Assembly: GCA_033239525.1 (NCBI GenBank)
Contig: BSYO01000009.1
Location: 15,769,299-15,833,298 of the forward strand
Source of the DNA: Nepenthes gracilis
Taxonomy: Eukaryota; Streptophyta; Magnoliopsida; Caryophyllales; Nepenthaceae
Direction of reading: 5' to 3'
DNA: 64,000 nucleotides
Shown here piece after piece: positions 47,180-57,668 of the stretch. Made by a program: the position numbers and the translations under genes. The notes under the pieces are model-generated. The model searched no databases and had not been told where the DNA came from. It was given only the letters and a program-made list of their open reading frames with translations. Position 1 is the first letter of the stretch, and every line of letters starts with the position of its first letter.

Positions 47180-48576
47180 CGTTGAGCTCCAGTGTTCCTC
47201 GGATCAAAGATACCAACAGGAAAGTTCGGAGCTACTAAGGGCACAATCTACCTGCAAAAGCGAATGCCATTTTAGAACTTCTCGTCCATAACATGGCTGC
47301 CTTCATCAAGATAGAACCGAGACCTCAACTATCCTTTGAGTAGAGCAAACTCACTCCGAAGATCGATGAGTTGCTATTGAGTCCCCCGAAACTCATCCTT
47401 GAACGAGGCGATCCAACTGGTGCTTGATAATTCTCATCCTCGAGCTCTCAAGATTTCACTTATGACTCAAACAGTACTCGATCGAGATAGGTGCCACGCT
47501 CTTCAGTCCACAGAGCCTTGGCAACAACAGCATTCACTTGGCACTCAGTATCCTCGAGCATGGCAAAATCAACATGCGATTGGGACAACTAAGAGATCTC
47601 AACGTTCCACCATTGCATAACCTCCGCCACTACTCGGAGCACTTCCTGTAGCTGAAGAGCAAGATTGAACGGTCAGTCATGAACAGCATAGAAAAGCATA
47701 GTCGTAAAAAGAAGAAATCAATGAAGTAGTACCTCCGGGAAGGATAGACCCTCTAGATTAAATGGACCCTTCAGATGAAATGGACCTCCCTGATATGATA
47801 GGTCGGGAGAACCCTTGGCTCCAATCCCAGGCAAAAGTAACAAGAACCGCAAAGGTTGCACATGACGGGGAAGAGGCACCTTAAAGTTCGTAGGAGAGGC
47901 AGGCATGCCTGAAGTACTCGGGGGCTCAAGTGTTGGTGCTTCCAGGCAAGGCACCTCCTTAGCTACAGTAGAAACCTTTGGGTTATCCCCAACTACTTCT
48001 TCATCCACCTGCTAGTTACTAACACCCTCCTCAACAAAAATGGTGGGAGGGGAGGTTACCAATTATTTAGGAGAAGCAATCACCAAGATTGGGACCCCAC
48101 ACTCGGCAATGGTTGCGGCGAAGATCAGCTCTCCCAACCTGCCTGCCAGAGGGTTGATTGTTCCAGTAGCGCAAAACCACTGGGGGTTCACCACTCTCCA
48201 CCTTTCCAAGTAACTCACTAAAATCCAGATCATCTGGTGAAGATTGATCAAAGCTTGGCCTCTGCGATGACTTGCCAACAACCGGCTTTTGTGTAGGCCT
48301 CGTCGATAGCCTAACACTCCTCATAAATGGTCGACGATGCAGGGACCACCTCGCCAGATGCCAACTTAGGAGAGCCCTGTGTGAGCAAATCCCCTCGCTT
48401 CCTCTCAGAGCAATGGGACAACATAGTGTAGGTGTCCTCCAACATTATGAATCCTGGATGAGGAGAGCCAAGTATAGCATACTAAACGACGCTTGAAATA
48501 TGATACTTACTATACAAAGACTCCATCGCTCTGCCAGTAAAGATGGACGATATATCAGCAACACCCCACGGAGCCA
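47180..48576 (-). pseudogene. Antisense ORF of Tat element, core deleted
   Basis: Opposite to integrase. It starts MAPWGVADISSIFTGRAM (48576), clearly related to the starts at 18016 and 33235, with YSKYHIS standing for ARYHIS. The PF04195-like core is missing. Next comes a region with PTQKPVVGKSSQRPSFDQSS, an acidic/proline stretch at 48008-47733 (EVPCLEAPTLEPPSTSGM), an 81-bp intron, a coiled-coil remnant and a C-terminal FPVGIFDPRNTGAQ near 47200. Several frameshifts. Function unknown. Confidence 0.75.
47652..47732 (-). other. Spliceosomal intron in antisense ORF
   Basis: Minus strand: CCCGGAG|GTACTACTT at the 5' end and TTGCTCTTCAG|CTACAGG at the 3' end. 81 bp, same place as in the other two copies. 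Confidence 0.72.
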
Positions 48577-48668
48577 TCCAAAGAGCAGCACAAACCAAAA
48601 AACAAAATGGTGAATTAGAGCAAAGATATTCGAAGAATGAAGAGATACAGAAATAGTTGAGGGTCAAT

Positions 48669-48679
48669 GCTTAAATAGC
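48669..48679 (-). promoter_or_regulatory. TATA-like box of antisense gene
   Basis: Minus-strand GCTATTTAAGC, about 95-100 bp upstream of the ATG at 48576. Confidence 0.4.
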
Positions 48680-48699
48680 AAAAATATTGGCCCAATGGC

Positions 48700-50156
48700 A
48701 GTGTCATTGCCGGATATCAAAGAGGTGCATCTCCATAACAACCATGATAAGTGCCCTCATTGCTGAGTGCTCAGCATGTCAATTTGCTACGTTAGTTACG
48801 TTGATTCATGTTACACCTCCTTGCGTCGACTATTGATAGCTGTTGACCCTGAGGCCTTGATCAGCAAATCAGTAGCGTGTCATGAGTAATGATATCCTAA
48901 CACACCCCTTTTCCAAGGTGACGACAGATTGGCGATACGCAACCATGATGAGCTCGAGACAAGTTCGATTGGTTTACATCCCAACCATGCATTTGGTATC
49001 CATTATTGCTGGTCGCATTATCGAAAAACTGAGTTATCAGTGTCCGAATTGTCAAATTCTTAGAAATTGCACAATAGAAAGCAACGTTTAAGTACTTCAA
49101 CTATTTACATCATACAAGGATGTTAGAGCCATACAATATAAAGACAAACAAATACTCGGTAGTTTTATTCATTAATTTGTTTTACAAATTACAAACTTAT
49201 AACAGCGGATGTACGATCCACAAGGAAATTAAAAGTACATGGAATAGCAATCTGACTACAGTTGTCCAATCGACTGTCAGGACAGACAATCGCAAGAGAA
49301 AAGCTCACCTACTAGCCACAGCAACATCCGTCCCGAGCAGTCAGTATAGTAGGAAGAGCAAAGAAACCCTTCCAGCAAGAGCAAGAACAAGGCACAGTGA
49401 ACTTGTTCTCACCTAAGAAGCGACCACCAAAAATCATCCATCGAAACCGGCGCTACCTGTGCAATTCGTGAGTCTCTATAAAATATTCCGCGACAACGAC
49501 GACCTAGATTTGTTGTGGATGTAAAAAGAAAAAAGAAATCCTCCACCTTGCCGGAGCCTAGAGTTGAACGACAGAGGTGTAGGGTTTCTAAAATGGGCAA
49601 GAGAAGAAACAGCTAACCCGGTCAGAAACTTATCATGGAGCTGATCGCTCGACACTGACAAGGAGGATAGAAAACCGCCCCCAAAACTAGGAATCTTCCT
49701 TGTGATGATGTGAGGCCGGTTTTGGATCGAGCGTAAAAGAGGGTAACCAAGATAGATTTCAAACGCATCCTCAGACATTAGCTTAGAGTATCAGACAAGA
49801 GCTTCCTCCGATCCCGACTTGTGGTTGCATAGACTCCATGCCAACTCTGAGGCACCCACTCCTCAACAGATAGGCGATGCTTCATGATGCAATGCATAGA
49901 GTGCTCCTCCATTTATAGTCGAGGAAGGAGTTTAGCCAACATTAAATAGAGAAGATTGCACTGACGATAGAAGATCACCTACAATAGAGAATCACTAGTG
50001 GCAGGGGAATCCAATCTTGCGAACAGAGTAAAAATTACAGAGGACCTAGGAAAGAAGCGTGCTTCGGGAAGGAAAGCGCATACAGGCCCGCAGGTAATGT
50101 CTTTTCAAGAACATGTCTGGAGTTAAAATTTTAAACTTTTCAATATTATGGGCTAG
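48700..50156. other. Tat region between antisense gene and 3' LTR
   Basis: No convincing coding region. The short open frames on both strands show no family resemblance. It ends in the polypurine tract before 50157. Confidence 0.45.
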
Positions 50157-51300
50157 TGCTAGGTTTGGTAGTTCAAGGGTCAACCCAAAATCCGACCTGT
50201 AGGGAGAAGTGCCCTGGAACCAATATCTAAGCCAAATCTCTGTGAAGCCGAAGACCCAGAGTCCGCCGTAGTAAACCAAAGTCGGCATGGCCCAAGACGA
50301 CCCGGTGGTTTATGGGCCACTAAGGATGACCGTGGGACAGGTCCACAGATGCAGCATAGTTATCACCACCTCAGCAAATAAATCCAAAGGCCACTGCCAC
50401 TAGGTGGTCCCTCACTCATATACAAGCACGATTCACGAACGATAGTGGCAAGCGTGTCGCTATGAGGATCTCAACGGTTCAGAGTATCGATGGTAGGCGC
50501 ACAATGCCGACCACTCACGATAATAGAGCAATGGAGCCCAAGGCCAGCTAACCCACGCCCTCACTAAATATATGCATCCCTTCCTCTACAATGAAGGGGG
50601 CTGGACTAGGGTTTTTTTCTCCTTTGTGTCCTTCTTACGGTCCTTTTTTGGACCCTTCTTCTAAAATCTCTCTGGAGTATCCGACAATCCAATCTTTAAT
50701 CAAGTAATCAATCCTATCTCCAAAGGACCAGATGATCAAATTGCACCTCTCTTTCTAAGCCACCCATCGTCAAGTGCACTTTTCTCTCAAAACTACTCCC
50801 TGATGAGTGCACCTCTCGTCCAATAAACTACTCTCCCACAAGTACACCTTCTCTAAGCCATGTTTCTTAGCCAAGCACATCCTACAGAGCTCTACCCTCC
50901 AATTCTAAAGTTGCTCTCTAACCAAGTGTATCCTATGGAGCATTGTGCTTGAAATCCAAAGTTGCTCCCTAATTGAGCGCATCCTATGGAGCTTTGTCAT
51001 TCAATTCCAAAGCCGCACCCTAGTCGAGCGCTCCAAACGGAGCCTAATCCTCCACCATCACTCAATACCCTCATCCATACATCTACACATTATTTTCTTA
51101 TCTTTTATCTTTCTCTCATCAAGGAAAGATTTCTTATTTGAATATCGAAGAATATACTAGGGAGTTCATCCCGCCATCATATAACCTCTTGTTTGTTACT
51201 TGTGATATGCGGGATCCAAATTTAAAGTAATGAAAATCATACCCGCTTCAATTTAACCTACCAAGTGAGATCAACTGGCTCCCTATTTCATTCAGTAACC
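50157..51300 (+). repeat. 3' LTR of forward Tat element C
   Basis: Begins TGCTAGGTTTGGTAG after the polypurine tract. TATA-like ACTAAATATATGC is near 50563, followed by a T-rich leader. The end (50745-51300) holds short CTCTAAGCC-type minisatellite and the tail shared with 1260-1440 and 42260-42480. The right end is uncertain. Confidence 0.65.
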
Positions 51301-51309
51301 CAAATCCAG

Positions 51310-52721
51310 AAACACATGACATGTAAATTATATTTAAGTACTAAATTTTTATAAAATTTTTTTTACATGCCTTTAATTCTCTGTGAAATATTCCTATGTC
51401 TTCAAGTTTAAATTATATGCTTATATATGTCTTGACTTATTACATAATTATCTTTGTATATTTATAATTAGAAAAAATCACTTGAACTATGCTAATATCC
51501 TCTATTTTCTGTAAATTATTTCGATGATTTTATAAATTATGCATTTAATCTATTGTATATCTTCAAGTTTTACCATACTATTTTTTGTATGTCCATAATT
51601 TTGCTGTATGTCAAATATTTAAAGAAATATAAAGAAAAATTTTATATAAATTTTGAGAATGAAAGTATTTTTCTCTGATATAATAAAAATTAAAAAATAT
51701 TCATATTTTAGTAGAATTTTCAATTTAGCTAAGTATGAACCATTTATAAGAATTAACGAAATATATTAATATATATCTCAATATATTATTAATAAATTAA
51801 ATGTTAAACTTATTATTTTTGGGTTAGATAAGTGTCGTTCTATTCCATCTATAGGGTTATATATAGACAGCGCACATACGAATTTTAAATAATAGTTATA
51901 ACCTTTGACTATGTAAAAATAATTATAACCTAAGTTTCGATGTTCGTCTTTTATTTGTATGGTAATCATCGATCTTTGTTCTTTTTGTGTGTTACCGTGA
52001 TTTTAGTATATTTTATATATTTGTACAATTTGGTACGTTTGGCTATGAACATTATAGATTTCATAAAATTGACTATTAGTTTCATTATTTCAGACTTTTA
52101 ATTGTGATATAATTCTAATATGTTTTATTGATATATATATATTAATATATAAAATTATATGTGCCTTATTGGATGATTGGTTCACTTTTGCCTTAATTTT
52201 TGCTAACCTTCCATATTAGCATGTTTAGATTACTTGTAGAAGAGTCGGACGGAGAGAATTGTTGTTTGCAAGATTGTTTTTAGGATATAGATTACTTTAA
52301 TATTTTATAGTAATTAAATATCATAATGTTAACTTTTGGTTTCAATTAATTTGATCATTGTTGTATTAGACCAATGATAGAATTATATTAGTTAAACAAA
52401 AATTTTTGATATAATTATGTCTTCGATACTTTAATATTAGTTTAGATATATTTTTTATATATATGATTTGATGTCAAATAATTGTTGATATTCACGATCA
52501 CTTTTGAGTGCGGAATTTGGTTCCTATAACTTGATTTTATGGTATTCATGTCATTTAACAATATTTAATTTACATGTTCACATCCTAATATTCATTTTGG
52601 GTTCCTAAATTGATGGAATAAATAATTAAAATTTTAAATATCAAGAATAATAAAAATTTCATTTAAATTGATTGTGAATTAAGGAATAACAAATTCGACT
52701 ATTAAGATCGGGATTGTGGCA
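51310..52721 (+). repeat. 5' LTR of Del element, left-truncated
   Basis: TTACATGCCTTTAATTCTCT (51363) pairs with TTACATGCCTTAAATTCTCT (59913), and similarity continues to GACTATTAAGATCGGGATTG (52697) versus GACTATTAGGATTAGTGATG (61250). The left part is lost at the junction with the Tat LTR. Confidence 0.8.
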
Positions 52722-52789
52722 TAAATGGTCTTAGAGAAAATGATAAGAAAAATATCTTATTTAATTTGAGGATTTAACTTTTAATAATT

Positions 52790-53689
52790 TCCTCATGATA
52801 GGTTCAAAAATATTGGCTTGACAAGAAGGATCAAATTTCACTCTGATGAGAAAGAGGAGTATCTAGATATTATTGTTAGAATGGCAGACATCATAGATAG
52901 ATTGGTCTAGAGACAACGAAATTTGGAGCAAGTTGTTGTCAATCAATGGGTTGCCATGATAGCATATGATTGCTTTAGCAATGAGTAGGTACCTTAATTT
53001 CTAGGAGACCTAGATCCAATGAAGGGGAAGATTTAGATCCATATGTTTGAGAAAGTTTCTAAAGTAGTCCACTACTCAGAGGTGGAGAATGTGATAATTG
53101 TCTTCTATAAACTTGAGGGGAGGCGAATCATTGGTGGGCCATGAAAAAGATAATTCTTGGATTAGAGAACGAGTAAATCCCATAGAATGTGTTTTTGGAA
53201 GCACTTTTGACAAAGTATTTTCCTACAAGTTTTAGAGAACAAAAGAATGATGAGTTTGTTTGACTACGCCAAGTTAATAGGATGATGGCAAAGTACAACA
53301 CCAAATTTATTAAACTATCTTATTATGCTCACAATGTCATCGTAGTTGAAGCAAGAAGGGTGAAGAATTTTTTGTAAGGATTGAACGCCATTCACAAGCA
53401 ATTGGTGACCTTGAGGTTAATGACTTATGGTGGAGTATTGGATTGAACTTTGCTGTATAAGTAAGAGTTGGAGAGAGAAAATTCTTTGAGAAGAAGACCG
53501 CAAGCCAATGAGATTAGAGTTCAGGATTGGGAGAATCCTACAAGAGAACAAAATCGATAGAAAAGGAAACAAAAGGAATTGAAATCCATAGTGCACCAGG
53601 CTTGCAACAATCTAAGCTCGTGGGCTCATATTGTGGAAAGATGCACAATGGGAGAACCCACTATAAGTAGCCGGGGGCATATTTCAGCT
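52790..53689 (+). pseudogene. Del gag
   Basis: Pieces of the retrotransposon gag domain: YSEVENVIIVFYKLEGR near 53080 and MMAKYNTKFIKLSYYAHNVI near 53284, followed by a basic region and a zinc-knuckle remnant (YCGKMHNGRTHY near 53632). Many stops. It is interrupted by mitochondrial DNA. Confidence 0.75.
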
Positions 53690-54940
53690 TTTTCTAACAG
53701 TACTACTAGCTCTTGACTTAGTATAGCTACATTTATTTAGTAGAGTTACACTTAAAAAACTTAATTCTTACTCCGAAAAAGGTGGGTAAGTCTAGAGCCA
53801 GACGACTTCCCACTTCCGCTGTCACTACTACTTGCAACCAAGTATGTCAATAGGAATTCATCGGGACATATTATGGTTTTTCACCGAGGGGGTAGTTCGG
53901 TATAAGGAGAAGGAGAAAGCTCGATAGACCAGTATTTGAATTCCATTCCGTACCAGCTCCTTCTACCTATACCGCAGTTGAAGCACCTAAAGGAGAATTT
54001 GGTGTCTTTCTGGTCAGTAATGGAAGCAATCGTCCCTACCGTCGTAAAATAAGAGCACCTGGCTCTGCCCATTCACAAGGACTCGATTCTATGTCCAAAC
54101 ATCACATGCCAGCAGATGTGGTCACCATCATAGGTACTCAAGATATTGTGTCTGGAGAGGTGGATAGATAGGGCGACAACATGCTATTGGGTAGTGGTCC
54201 CGCTTACGGGGTCAAATCAATACACAATACTTGGCCTTAAAGCCTGCGCTGGCTCGCTAAACACAAGCTTAGCAATCAGATGGTACGTCGTTCTTCCCTA
54301 AAATGAAACTTCCATGCTGGAGCAAGAACTAGTGTGATCTCTTGGCATAGTTGAAACTCGATGTCAGAAAGCACATTACTATAAGTACTAGACCACCTAC
54401 TATATCGACCACCTAAGTTACGAGAAGAGAGCCATTCTTTATAAGAGAATGGGAATATGATCAATTCCCGATGCATGGGGCAAAATGCTGGTTGAAGCCG
54501 CCGGCATGACACTATCAAATTCTAATGGATCTATTTCCATTGTCTTCTTTCCTGGCTCGACTAGAAGAATATAGTTAGGTTAAAGGAAAGCGTGTGTTGG
54601 GTATAGGGCAGTAGCAATAGGTAGTCAACAGGAGTCAATGGTTGACGCATACACTGGAATTCAAACAACAAGGAAGGTAAGAGGAAGCACTTCCACTAAA
54701 TCTGATAAAGGGATTCCACGAAACTCCCATCTTAGACTATAATATTCTTTTGGAGTAGCTCGATAGCCTAATGATTTGCTTAGCAGAACCCACAGTAATC
54801 GGTCCTTGCAACTCCTTGATGGCTCTGATTCCTTCTTTCTTTGCTTTGCTTATTCCAATACTGAGATTGCTCTATCGGATCGTCGATTCTCGCAAATTTA
54901 AACTAGTTATTTAAATAATCAATGACTTTATTCACGATAA
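53690..54940 (+). other. Nuclear insertion of mitochondrial DNA (NUMT)
   Basis: The retrotransposon reading stops near 53690 and resumes near 54945. The segment between has a balanced base composition unlike its surroundings and contains the end of mitochondrial nad7. The other parts (53690-53949, 54172-54940) are inferred to be nad7 intron or flank and intergenic mitochondrial DNA; I cannot verify this by eye. Confidence 0.7.
53950..54171 (+). pseudogene. nad7: Mitochondrial nad7, C-terminal part
   Basis: Reads [20 protein letters not shown], then [18 protein letters not shown] and ends DIVSGEVDR with a TAG stop: the last 73 residues of NADH dehydrogenase subunit 7 of plant mitochondria. 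Codons at known-type editing places are in the genomic C state (APGSAH, GLDSMS, HHMPADV, IVSGE), so the source was mitochondrial DNA, not edited cDNA. Non-functional in the nucleus. Confidence 0.93.
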
Positions 54941-54944
54941 TCTA

Positions 54945-55500
54945 TTCAGGGGTACAAAAAGAGGGACGTCATTTGCTACTTTGGTTATATAATCAAGGAT
55001 TATCCTTATCCATTGAGCAAACAACGAAAAAGTCAAACACTTTGGGAAAAGTTTTTGTAGTGATAGCTCAAGATACACATTCATCTCCATTGGTGATCGA
55101 ATATAAACTCACATATTTTTAGACTTCCACACATGTTTTGTTGAATCCCGAGTCTACACATTTATTTGTATCCCTAAAATTTGTTTACTACTTGTTGTCA
55201 TGACCTAGGATCATATTCTTTTCATTAGTGTTGTCAATACCTACAGGGTCATCCTTAGTGGTTGATATTGTATACCCGAGATGATAGTTTTGGGTGAACG
55301 GGTTCAAATTGGTCGCAGATTTGGTTTTATTTGACATGCATAATTTTGATATGATTTTAGGTATTAATTGGTTGGTATATTACTATAGTAATGTGGATTG
55401 TTTCCACAAGAGGGTACACTTTTTGATTTTGAATTATAAGCCATTTTATTTTTAAGGAATAAAACAAAACCAATCAACCTCTGTGATCTTAGTCTTGCAT
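54945..55500 (+). pseudogene. Del gag end and aspartic protease
   Basis: CYFGYIIKDYPYP at 54975 is a decayed second zinc knuckle. Then GKVFVVIAQDTHSSPLV (55037) and, after stops, FDMHNFDMILGINWLVYY with VDCFHKRVHF (55330-55420), the protease C-terminal block. The DTG active-site region is not readable. Confidence 0.7.
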
Positions 55501-55554
55501 GTATGTTATTTGATAAAAAGTGGGTGTTAAATATATTTAGTTTATATGACCACC

Positions 55555-56781
55555 ACCAAGAGCCATACTGTTCTTGCTGAAGAAATTTCTGTGTGAGTTT
55601 GAGGATATTGTTCTGAAGGATCTTTCAAGTTTACAACAAATCAAGAGATTGGGTTTAAGATGAAAATAATGGTAGTAGCGGTGCCAGTGTCTAAGACCTT
55701 GTATATAATGGCACCGTCAGAATTAAAAAAATTAAAGTAATAATTGTGAGAATTGTTGGAGAAAAGTTTTATTAGGTCAAATATGTTACTTTAGGTTATG
55801 CCTGTATTATTTATAAAGAAGAAGAATCTGTCTATAAGGCTGCGCATATATTATTTAGAGCTTAATAAGATGACCATCAAGAATATATACCCGTTGCCGT
55901 TGATAAATGACTTATTTAATTATTTGCAAGGAATACAAATATTTTCAAAGATAGGTATGTGATCAAGTTATCATCAATTGATAATTAAGAATGAGGATAT
56001 GTCGAAGATGACTTTTTGAACTAGGTGTGGACATTACATGTTTTTAGTAATGCATTTTTGGTTAATTGATACTCCTATGACATTTATAAACTTTACGAAT
56101 TAGGTATTTCAACTCTACCTCAACAAATTTGTGGCGATTTTTGTTAATATTATTTTGATATACTCAAAAAGATATGATGAGTATGAGATACACTTAATGA
56201 TTGTCTTACAGACACTTTAGGAGAGAAGGCTATATGCAAAGCTAAAGAAATGTGCATTTTTTTACTTAAAGAAGTGATGTTTCTGGGTCGCATAATTTTA
56301 AAAGGAGGTATTTCGATCGATCGTAAAAAGATTAAAATCATTTTAAATTTGAGTCGATTGACAACTGTGATAGAAATTCAAAGTTTTCTTAAGATAATGG
56401 CTTATTATAGAAGGTTTGTGAAAAATTTTTAACAATTACTATACCACTAACCCATTCGACTCAAAAAAAGATAGAATTTTGTTGGACTAATGAATATGAA
56501 AGGTGCTTTCAAGAGCTGAAGGAAAGTCTAATAACTGTCTCAATCTTAACGATCCTGAAATGATCTAGTGGATTTATAGTTTATTATGATGCATCAAAAA
56601 CTTGATTGGGGTGTATGTTAACGTAACATAGAAAAGTGATTATGTATGAGTTAAGACAATCAAAGATGTATGAGAAGAATTACCTAATATATAACTTGGA
56701 GTTAGTAGCAATAATATTTACTCTAAAAATCTAGAGATACTATCTTTATGAAAAAATATTTTCAGTATATTTAGATCTTAA
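55555..56781 (+). pseudogene. Del reverse transcriptase and RNase H, first part
   Basis: Readable blocks: [20 protein letters not shown] (55870), FSKIGM..SSYHQLIIKNED (55940), then EVMFLGRIILKGGISIDRKK (56266), LSRLTTVIEIQSFLKIMAYY (56350), FEWTNE-like and VYELRQSKMYEKNYLIYNLE (56645). It breaks off at YLDL, exactly where the MITE begins. Confidence 0.8.
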
Positions 56782-57439
56782 CAGTACGTTTGGCTATTGG
56801 AATGGAATAATGTGGGAATAGAATAGTTATTTCAGATAATAGAATAGTATGGGAATAGAGTTGGACTCGTTATTTTTATATTTGGTTGTTGGAATAGAAT
56901 AAAGTAAAAATTAATATTTCATTATTTAGTTTGTAGAATAGTATGAGGAATAAGGTGAAAATAGTGCTAATAATAATAATGATGATAATACTAATAGTAG
57001 TAGTAATAATAATAATAATAATTACAAATAATAATAATAATAATAATAATAATTACAAATAATAATAATAATAATTATTATTATTATTACAAAACATAAT
57101 AATAATTACAAAATATAATAATAATAATAATTATTATTATTATTATTATTATTATAAATAATAACAATAAAATATAATAATAATATATAATAATAATAAC
57201 ACATAATAATAATAATAATAATTATTATTATTATTATAAAATGTAATAATAATAATAATTACAAAACGTAGTAATAATAATAATAATAATAATAGTGGGA
57301 ATAAATATTTTTCGAGAATATTCATTCCCAATTAAATTTATAACCAAATTGAGGAATATCCATTTTCAGAGAATAAAAGTTATATTCCCAGGGAATAGAA
57401 GTTCTATTCCCACCTAATTTCCTCTAACCAAATATAAGG
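56782..57439 (+). mobile_element. Tourist/Harbinger-like MITE
   Basis: 658 bp flanked by TAA on both sides (56779-56781 and 57440-57442). The ends are imperfect inverted repeats: CAGTACGTTTGGCTATTGG at the left and, as reverse complement, CCTTATATTTGGTTAGAGG at the right, both running into GTGGGAATAGAA. A 3-bp TAA duplication is typical of the PIF/Harbinger superfamily. It has no coding capacity; the middle is an AAT/ATT microsatellite. Confidence 0.8.
56960..57295 (+). repeat. AAT/ATT microsatellite inside the MITE
   Basis: Long interrupted runs of AAT and ATT with TACAAAATAT-type interruptions, able to fold back on itself. Confidence 0.95.
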
Positions 57440-57442
57440 TAA

Positions 57443-57668
57443 GAGTTTAAAGTACTTATTTTCGTAAAATGAGTTAAATATGAGACAAATGAGAAGAATG
57501 GAGTTTTTAAAAGATTATGACTGCAAAATTCAATATCAATCAGGTAAAATTAATGTGGTATTGGATGCATTGAATTTTAAAATAACGAATGTGATGGCTC
57601 ACTTGAGGATTAAGGAAATAAAGATGTTAGATCTTATAAAAGAATGTGACATCAAGAGGTATTCTTAA
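57443..57668 (+). pseudogene. Del RNase H, end
   Basis: Resumes SLKYLFS.NELNMRQMRRME, then FLKDYDCKIQYQSGKINVVL, the usual RNase H C-terminal block that follows DHKSLKYLF in intact relatives. Confidence 0.85.

Larger units (their letters stand above)
44190..51300 (+). mobile_element. Forward Tat relative with gag, integrase, antisense ORF and 3' LTR
   Basis: A decayed primer site (TAGTACCGTTTGTCGGAA, 44215-44232), a short gag, a deletion of protease-RT-RNase H, integrase (44880-46080), repeat spacer, antisense ORF (48576-47180), polypurine tract (ATTATGGGCTAG) and 3' LTR from 50157. The 5' LTR is almost wholly replaced by Copia sequence. The element is dead. Confidence 0.8.

Noticed and set aside
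54276..54518. 80-residue minus-strand open frame in the mitochondrial segment
   Set aside because: No recognised mitochondrial protein; could be chance.
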